This document shows positions 7,605-13,593 of a DNA stretch of 13,593 nt, one piece after another. The position numbers were made by a program, and so were the translations under genes. The first letter of the stretch is position 1. Each line of letters opens with the position of its first letter. The DNA lies in NCBI GenBank assembly GCA_041623475.1, contig JBFJWU010000053.1:1-13593 (forward strand). The letters are read 5' to 3'. The DNA is from JBFJWU01 sp041623475 [NCBI: bacterium]. Lineage in GTDB: Bacteria > J088. The notes under the pieces are model-generated. The model did no database searches, had not been told where the DNA came from, and saw nothing but the letters and a program-made list of their open reading frames with translations.

Positions 7605-10600
7605 CGTGTTCGTTTGGCCTTGACCGGCTTTCTTACCCTGTCGACCGCCGTCGCTTGCGGCGACTCGCGTGAGTTTACTGTTGGTGTTACACGTCCCTTG
7701 CAGGTAATCAGCATCAGTCCTTCGGGCGATTTTCCTGCTGGTGGTGCCGACAATGTCGCCCGTGACGCGCTGGTCGCGGTCGTCTTTTCCGACAACGTGG
7801 TTGAATCGACAGTTACCGGCGGTGGCATCACACTGCTCAATGGTTCCGATACGGTAGAGTCGGTCATTACTTACGATGCCGAGTCATTCACGGCAACGTT
7901 GGCACCTGCCAGTCCACTGACGTTTTCAACCGTTTATCACATTGTTGTCGACCGCACCGTCATTCGGGTGGATGATGAAGCTGTCCTGGCACAGGAAATT
8001 GACCAGTATTTCAAAACCGAAGATCCGCCTTCCCTGGCGATCTCATCAGTCTTGCCTGGCCACGGTTCAACCAGTACCGGATTAATCGTCGACAGCGACG
8101 GAAACACACAGTCGTTGGGGAACCGCGTCGCCCTGCCTGTCACTGCGACATTCAGTGAAGGCCTCAATTCGGGCAGCATTAATGAAGCAACCTTTTCGCT
8201 GGTCCGGGTCACGGATCAATCAGTCCTGCCTGCGACAATCACGCTGTCGTCCAGCGACGCTGCTTTCGCGAACGAATTCGGCGAACCACTGAGGACGAAC
8301 GACATCGCGACCCTTGTCAGCGACGAATTGTTGCATCTGAGTACAGAATATGAATTGCAGGTTTCCAGTGGCGTGGACTTACTGCGCAGCGCCCGTGCGA
8401 CGACCGAAGGCGGATGGATCGAGCCAGGATTTCAGGCGTTTACCCTGCGGACACCAGACCCGAATCCACTAAGCCTGCTGGCTGCGTTGCCGGGTGCTGG
8501 CAGTCGGGGAATCGGAAATGTCGTCTATTTTGACGGCGTCTCATCTGTCGCAGCGGGCGAAGCGTCCATCTTTGGAAACAGGGTCAGTCGTGAGGTCACA
8601 ATTGTCTTCAGCGAATCCGTGTCAATCCAGTCTTTTGCAGCCAATGTCCAGATCCTTGAGGCCGATAATGACGGCGTTGCCGGTGCCTTAACGGTTTCTG
8701 GTTCCTGGGTGGCGACGGCATCGGATGGCAGCACATTACCCTGGCGTCGAACAGATACCTGGACCTTTTCGCCCAGCGAACCTTGGAACCTGTCTGCAAA
8801 CTACGTCCTACGAATCGGTGCCGACCTCGAGTCCTGGCGCGCGACGGCAACCGGCGGGCGAATCGGAATTAACCTCGACCTGGACTGGGAATCTCGCCAT
8901 CCGCGCGATTTCGTTGTAACCAACGTCTGGCCCAGCGACGGATCGACAAATGTCGGAACACTCCGTTATTACGACAGCACTACCGCAATCGCCGTGGCGC
9001 CGGTAACGAGTTACGTCCTGACGCAATTCGGAAATTATGCGACCGCACCGGTTGTGGTTCGATTCAGTGAATCCGTCGATCGGCAATCAGCAATTGATGG
9101 CATTACCGTCTTTCCCGCAGACGAATTCGGAAACGCGACAACCATCACGCCAATTAACACGATCCTGGTCTTTTCGGGGTCCGGCTCCCAGGCGTGGTCA
9201 GCCACGGACGTTGTTACGATTGTGCCCGATCACAATGCAGATGGAATCGAGGACTTTTGGGAATTAAGTGGTGACTACCTTGTGGTGATCGATGGTTCCG
9301 TAAAAAGCTATCGTGCGACCAGCGAAGACCTGGGCGGTATCCTGGCCGGAGAATTGAATAACGACACAACCATTCATTTTGAAATCGCCCATCCGGCCGG
9401 CCTGCTTGTAAACAGCAACGTTCCATCAACAGACGGGACCAATGTTGGTATTTTGACTCCGGACCTCTTTGGAAATTCGGCCACCTTTGAAACCGTCATC
9501 AAATTTTCGGAACGATTGTCGGCAACCAGTCTGCCGGCGATTCGCATTCTGGATGTCACAAGCGGCACGGACCTGACCTCGGGATTTACTGTTTCGTTCG
9601 AAAACAGCGGCATCGATCCCTGGCTTAACGATGACATCATACGAATCGCAAATTCAGGTTCCCTGATGGATATTGACCTGTCGCGAAACGTGCGGGTCCA
9701 CGTTCCGGATTCTGTCAAATCCTACCGGGCCACATCGGAATCGGGATGGCTGCCATCGGATCTGGTTGTCGACTGGGACGTTGCCGACCCCCTGCCCCTG
9801 TTTCTGGACCGGACAAGCCCTGGCGACCAGGTTGAACTTTCTGATGCGGAATTGAACGACTGGTCTATCGCTGGATACAGTTCGGTATCACCAGGTGACG
9901 GGGTCAGTGGATTCACGATCGATCTGGTGTTCAGCGAGCCCGTTGATCCGGCCAGTCTGGCAGCGAACCTGGTTGTTTACGAAAACGGCCTTTTGCCCGT
10001 CGCCGGAGCAATATCGTACAGCGGCGGAAATACGACAGCTACGTTTACGTCCGCCTCGGTTTTAGGGCTTTCAAGTTCATACTCGGTTGAATTGACAGGT
10101 GGAAATCTACTGATGCCGTTCGCAGGTGTCGCATCGGTGCGTGGCGTTAATGTCCAGGACTGGTATGACCCCGCCGACGACTACGGCGGTTACCTTGACG
10201 GGGACCACAACGTTATTTTCTCAACTCCGGATCCGGCCGATATCATCCTGTCCGGGATTACCCCGCCGGTTGATGTCACCGGTTACACCGACAATATTAC
10301 CCGCGGGGTTTCAATTTCCGTACAGTTCAGCGAACCGTTGTCATCTTCAGTGGTTTCATCACCGGGGTCCTACGTTCGATTGGTTAATACGGACGATGCC
10401 AGCGTCGTCGCCGCAACGTACACGATGGCTTCTTCGAACCGGCGAATTGTGATTGATCCGGTTGCCGAACTAGACTTTTCGACGGTCTATCGACTCGATC
10501 TGGAAACTGGTGGTCCAATTCGCAGCTGGCGTGCCAATGCATCGGGCGGCGATTACGACGGCAGCAATGCGTTCTACTTCAAGACGTTGGATCCAGCTGT

Positions 10601-13547
10601 GTTGACGATCTGGGCGACGAGTCCCAGCGATACGGAGGACGGGTTCGGGATTTCGGTGTCTGATGTGGGCATTACCGGTCAATTGCAGATCGTCTTTAAC
10701 GAGCCGATCGTACGATCAACCTTTGAATCGTCATTTCAAATGGAATCATGCGGGGCCAGCTCTGCTGGTTGCGAACTTGACGATCCGGCGGCACCTAGCG
10801 ACCCGGTTACGGGCCTTGCGTTCAGCTATGCGTTTTCTGACCAGAAAGTCAATATTGATGCAGGCGTATTGAATTACAACACCTACTATCAATTCAAGGT
10901 AACCGGGGGATCGACGGGTGTCCTGAGCGTATCTGCGGCGACAAATTGCAGCAGTAGTTGTGAAGACGGATTTCTGCCGACGGATTACCTGGTGTTGTTC
11001 CGGACGCGTGAGGCACCCCCCCTGGATGTCGATTCGGTGACTCCGGTCGAAGGTTCAACCGGGAATCCAATAGACACGCCGGTCATCGTCCAGTTCTCTG
11101 CAGACGTGTCCGTAGGGACATTGACAGGAAGCTCATTCTTCGTCACCGATGTCAGTAACAATCAACTCGTGCACCGGTTCGGTGACGCGACAACCGATGC
11201 TTTTTACAGTTCCGGCTTCACGGCGCAGATGGTTCTGCCGACCAACGCACTACAATTTGACACCCAGTACGATATCGTCGCCCTGTCGTCGATCCGCAGC
11301 ACCGACGGCAGGTTCCTGGCCACGGACCGGCGAATGACATTCCGTACCAAACTGGCATCTTTGCTAAGCCGGACGGACCCCGATGATGGCGAAAAGAATG
11401 TCGAGGTTACTTTGCAAAACCGGCCGGAAAACGCCGGCAGTATCACGGTTGTTTTTGACCAGGCTGTAACCCTCGAGTCGGTTGCGACCTTGGACAGTGC
11501 CTTGCAGGTAACTTACGAAACCGCGCGCGGTGTGGTCAAGTTAACCGGGGAATTTGTAACCACCGCCACCGAATGGCAGTTCATACCTGACTCGTTCTGT
11601 ACACCCGCGACGACACCCCTTGAGTTGAATGCGACTTACTATGCCCGCCTGGACAATACAGTCTGGGCCGCCGATGGCAGCGCCCAACTGGGCAGCGTTT
11701 TCAATTGGACGTTCGATACCAGTTCAGATCCGAAACTGGCTGCGATCGAGGCGACCAGCGGGGTCCCCGGATTGCCGGACCTGGAGATCGATCTGGTGAA
11801 CGATACCGACTCACAGAACGGTGAAGGTGCGGATGATGTTCCGATCGGCAGTTGGATCGAAATCAGTTTCTCGAGGGCTATGGATGGCGCAACAATCGAC
11901 TGGACCGTGCCTGCAGATCCTGACAACGATACGTTAAGGGTCGTTCGCTACGACGGCTCTTATATGGATCTGTTCAACGTTACGGTTAACAGCGACGATA
12001 TTCGCTTTCAGGTCGAGGACCCGGACTATGCTGACATCCTGGCCGGCGGCAACATGGCGTTCAGCACAACGTATACGATCGAGCTTGACGAAATCATTGC
12101 TGATACAAGCGGTAATCCGCTGGACGGGGATTACGAGTTGACATTCAAAACGAGTGTTGCTCCGCGGGCCTGGTTGTTGCCGGCTGCGGGTGACGGCAAC
12201 AACAAAGACCAGAAATACGCTCCGTCTATTACATTCAGTACGGAAATGGTTGCCACGTCGATCGATGATTCAAACCTGTACCTTTGCGAAGGGTCGGGAA
12301 CCTGCACGACATTTGTTCCGTCGCTGCTTGATTTTGGTGAAGACCTGTTCAGCGCAGCGTTGATTCCAACGCCGATCATGGCTGCATCGACCGGTCACAC
12401 GTTCTTTTTGGTTGTTGGCGCTGACGGTCCGCGAGACCGGCGGGGCAATCCGGTCCCCGGGGCGCCCGTTGGCACCAACTATACAAAACAATTCGGTTCA
12501 ACAGCAAACGACAATGGCACGACAACACTATCGTGGACCGCACGGTACCCGGCGTCCGGCGGGTCGGCGGCTGGTGGCGGACCAATATCGCTGGTCTTGA
12601 CGGAAAGCAACACAATTGCCGATGTTATGGCGACCAGGGTCGACCAGAGTTCGTTCTGGGTTTTCTATGATGCCGGTCATGCCTTGCCGGTGACCGGCCG
12701 GGTCTATTATGACCAGGTCACTGGCGCGGCCGTCTTTGTGCCCGCTGATGGTGTCTATTTCAATGCCGGGCAAACCTACTTTGTCGAAAATAACAGTTCC
12801 CTGGCTTCGTCGATTCGAAATGAATGTACGAACTGCGCGGATTACACGTTTGTAGGCGAATCAGTCGCGCCGACTGTTGCGGGCATTGCCCCCGCGGGTG
12901 CGGCGGAGCCGGCAACAACAAACATTGTTGTCACATTCAGCGAACCGGTTCGGCCGGCGTCATTATCGGCAGGTGTTACAGTCGAGGACAGCGGCTCAAA
13001 TGCTGTTGCGGGTTCATGGCGTACCTTGGGCAGGCGAGCAATCTTTGACCCGGATGATCCAGTGCGTGGTGGCGAAACCTATACTGTATCGGTCCTGGCG
13101 ACGGTTGTTGACCTGGCAGGAAATGCGTCAGGGACTTCCAGCCAGTCGTTTACTATAGAGTCGGGGGCGCCATCCGTGGTCAGTATTGATCCGGCTGATG
13201 CGTCAGGTTATGCGACGACATTCAGCACGGTAACCGTGACATTTGATGAGGATGTTTCACCAGGCAGTGTCACCGCAAGCCTGCCAGGTGTGTCGGCAAC
13301 GATTCCTGGTTCTGTTCGGTTGACGCTGAATGGCGTTGTCGATCCACTGGACCCGTTGGATGTCACCAATATGGCCGCCGAGGTTTCAACCTGTACATAC
13401 GTTCGGGACAACGTCGTTGAAATCGTTCCGTTGCAGGGCCTGGCCGATGCAACGACCTATGCGCTGGGTATTTCCAGTTGGGTTACAGACCTTGGTGGTA
13501 CAGCGCTGGGTGTGCCGTCGTCAACCAGTTTTACAACTGTACCGTGA
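7602..13547 (+). CDS. Giant exported protein of ~15 Ig-like (SbsA/Big_5-like) repeats, probable lipoprotein
   Basis: A 1981-residue surface or periplasmic protein of unknown function. Residues 1-18 are a signal sequence (Arg2, Arg4, then a hydrophobic stretch) ending Ala-Val-Ala before Cys19. This is an acceptable though not ideal lipobox, because position -3 is Ala rather than Leu. Gly20 at +2 and no inner-membrane-retention Asp would favour the outer membrane. From about residue 33 the protein is a chain of Ig-like units of 100-160 residues. Each has a strand of the form V-x-F-S/D-E-x-V/L (for example 335-340, 487-492, 634-639, 776-781, 908-913, 1778-1783). Each ends in F-x-T-x-x-P or a close variant (137-142, 993-998, 1976-1981). 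Units 2-7 share S-[WYA]-R-A-[TN]; later units have D-x-x-G-N (1836-1841). Cysteines other than Cys19 occur only after residue 1049, mostly in close pairs. There is no enzymatic domain and no LPXTG, PEP-CTERM or RTX signal. Likely structural or adhesive, by analogy only. Confidence 0.85.
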   Translation: MRVRLALTGFLTLSTAVACGDSREFTVGVTRPLQVISISPSGDFPAGGADNVARDALVAVVFSDNVVESTVTGGGITLLNGSDTVESVITYDAESFTATLAPASPLTFSTVYHIVVDRTVIRVDDEAVLAQEIDQYFKTEDPPSLAISSVLPGHGSTSTGLIVDSDGNTQSLGNRVALPVTATFSEGLNSGSINEATFSLVRVTDQSVLPATITLSSSDAAFANEFGEPLRTNDIATLVSDELLHLSTEYELQVSSGVDLLRSARATTEGGWIEPGFQAFTLRTPDPNPLSLLAALPGAGSRGIGNVVYFDGVSSVAAGEASIFGNRVSREVTIVFSESVSIQSFAANVQILEADNDGVAGALTVSGSWVATASDGSTLPWRRTDTWTFSPSEPWNLSANYVLRIGADLESWRATATGGRIGINLDLDWESRHPRDFVVTNVWPSDGSTNVGTLRYYDSTTAIAVAPVTSYVLTQFGNYATAPVVVRFSESVDRQSAIDGITVFPADEFGNATTITPINTILVFSGSGSQAWSATDVVTIVPDHNADGIEDFWELSGDYLVVIDGSVKSYRATSEDLGGILAGELNNDTTIHFEIAHPAGLLVNSNVPSTDGTNVGILTPDLFGNSATFETVIKFSERLSATSLPAIRILDVTSGTDLTSGFTVSFENSGIDPWLNDDIIRIANSGSLMDIDLSRNVRVHVPDSVKSYRATSESGWLPSDLVVDWDVADPLPLFLDRTSPGDQVELSDAELNDWSIAGYSSVSPGDGVSGFTIDLVFSEPVDPASLAANLVVYENGLLPVAGAISYSGGNTTATFTSASVLGLSSSYSVELTGGNLLMPFAGVASVRGVNVQDWYDPADDYGGYLDGDHNVIFSTPDPADIILSGITPPVDVTGYTDNITRGVSISVQFSEPLSSSVVSSPGSYVRLVNTDDASVVAATYTMASSNRRIVIDPVAELDFSTVYRLDLETGGPIRSWRANASGGDYDGSNAFYFKTLDPAVLTIWATSPSDTEDGFGISVSDVGITGQLQIVFNEPIVRSTFESSFQMESCGASSAGCELDDPAAPSDPVTGLAFSYAFSDQKVNIDAGVLNYNTYYQFKVTGGSTGVLSVSAATNCSSSCEDGFLPTDYLVLFRTREAPPLDVDSVTPVEGSTGNPIDTPVIVQFSADVSVGTLTGSSFFVTDVSNNQLVHRFGDATTDAFYSSGFTAQMVLPTNALQFDTQYDIVALSSIRSTDGRFLATDRRMTFRTKLASLLSRTDPDDGEKNVEVTLQNRPENAGSITVVFDQAVTLESVATLDSALQVTYETARGVVKLTGEFVTTATEWQFIPDSFCTPATTPLELNATYYARLDNTVWAADGSAQLGSVFNWTFDTSSDPKLAAIEATSGVPGLPDLEIDLVNDTDSQNGEGADDVPIGSWIEISFSRAMDGATIDWTVPADPDNDTLRVVRYDGSYMDLFNVTVNSDDIRFQVEDPDYADILAGGNMAFSTTYTIELDEIIADTSGNPLDGDYELTFKTSVAPRAWLLPAAGDGNNKDQKYAPSITFSTEMVATSIDDSNLYLCEGSGTCTTFVPSLLDFGEDLFSAALIPTPIMAASTGHTFFLVVGADGPRDRRGNPVPGAPVGTNYTKQFGSTANDNGTTTLSWTARYPASGGSAAGGGPISLVLTESNTIADVMATRVDQSSFWVFYDAGHALPVTGRVYYDQVTGAAVFVPADGVYFNAGQTYFVENNSSLASSIRNECTNCADYTFVGESVAPTVAGIAPAGAAEPATTNIVVTFSEPVRPASLSAGVTVEDSGSNAVAGSWRTLGRRAIFDPDDPVRGGETYTVSVLATVVDLAGNASGTSSQSFTIESGAPSVVSIDPADASGYATTFSTVTVTFDEDVSPGSVTASLPGVSATIPGSVRLTLNGVVDPLDPLDVTNMAAEVSTCTYVRDNVVEIVPLQGLADATTYALGISSWVTDLGGTALGVPSSTSFTTVP
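7698..13544 (+). repeat. Tandem array of about 15 divergent Ig-like units
   Basis: Approximate unit limits in residues are 33-142, 143-287, 288-434, 435-598, 599-730, 731-878, 879-998, 999-1139, 1140-1249, 1250-1377, 1378-1521, 1522-1640, 1641-1751, 1752-1856 and 1857-1981. Limits were set from the closing F-x-T-x-x-P-like strand and the early V-x-F-S-E strand. The unit at 1641-1751 is the least typical and begins with a Gly/Ala/Ser-rich linker (1651-1660). The array runs to the last residue, so the protein ends on a complete unit. Divergence at the DNA level is high, so the array is old. Confidence 0.7.
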
Positions 13548-13593
13548 TGCAGATCCGGGTCAGGCCCGTACTGCTGGCGGGAGCCACCGCGGC
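13547..13593 (+). CDS. Start of a downstream exported protein, cut by the window edge
   Basis: ATG at 13547 overlaps the TGA (13545-13547) of the giant Ig-repeat gene as TGATG, a common signature of translational coupling; a GTG at 13544 is in the same frame. The 15 readable residues have two Arg near the N-terminus followed by a Leu/Ala/Gly hydrophobic run, like the beginning of a Sec signal peptide. There is no independent Shine-Dalgarno, which fits reinitiation after the upstream gene. Product unknown; only the export signal and the coupling can be inferred. Confidence 0.6.
   Translation, partial: MQIRVRPVLLAGATA

Noticed and set aside
8388-10554. Recent tandem DNA duplication within the Ig array
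   Set aside because: Even the most similar protein segments (residues 566-575 and 704-713) differ in 8 of 10 codons, and unit lengths vary from about 100 to 160 residues.
7602-13547. Cadherin, RTX or autotransporter identity for the giant protein
   Set aside because: No GGxGxD nonapeptide repeats, no C-terminal beta-barrel or Type I secretion signal, and no cadherin calcium motifs in series; the V-x-F-S-E and D-x-x-G-N patterns fit SbsA/Big_5-like Ig units better.
1-13593. CRISPR arrays, tRNA or rRNA genes, insertion sequences, phage attachment sites
   Set aside because: No regularly spaced direct repeats, cloverleaf sequence, transposase-like frame or terminal inverted repeats were seen; almost all of the window is accounted for by + strand coding sequence.

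Overview
The window looks like a stretch of a Gram-negative bacterial chromosome or metagenome contig, all on the + strand. Evidence for this is a nuo-type complex I operon, an oxygen-dependent membrane desaturase, and a large exported protein with a lipoprotein-like N-terminus. Pseudomonadota or a nearby phylum is plausible, but nothing here fixes the lineage.

Layout. Bases 1-110 are very GC-rich (84 of 110) and do not continue the gene that follows; they look like a foreign or misjoined end. From 111 the reading frame is unmistakably NuoL, lacking about its first 140 residues. It is followed by complete nuoM (4-nt gap) and nuoN (ATGA overlap), the three antiporter-like proton-pumping subunits of NADH:quinone oxidoreductase, with all their key charged residues visible. 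After a 119-nt gap containing an imperfect hairpin comes a CNNM/CorC-type membrane protein (DUF21, CBS pair, CorC_HlyC domain), probably a divalent-cation transporter. After 113 nt comes an SCD-type fatty acyl desaturase with an intact set of histidine boxes, a TTG start behind a good Shine-Dalgarno, and an unusual helical C-terminal extension of about 120 residues.

A clear sigma70-type promoter (7531-7560) then starts a separate transcription unit. It begins with a 1981-residue protein that fills 44% of the window: a signal sequence with probable lipidated Cys19, then about 15 Ig-like (SbsA/Big_5-like) units. The N-terminal units share an uncommon S-[WY]-R-A-T/N motif. The C-terminal units instead use the usual D-x-x-G-N turn and carry closely spaced cysteine pairs. 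Its stop codon overlaps the start of a further gene (TGATG at 13545-13549) whose first 15 residues look like a signal peptide, so the giant protein is probably made together with a second exported protein just outside the window.

The first five genes are core energy and membrane functions. The part most likely to hold undescribed biology is the giant Ig-repeat protein with its coupled downstream partner. No RNA genes, CRISPR arrays, insertion sequences or attachment sites were seen.
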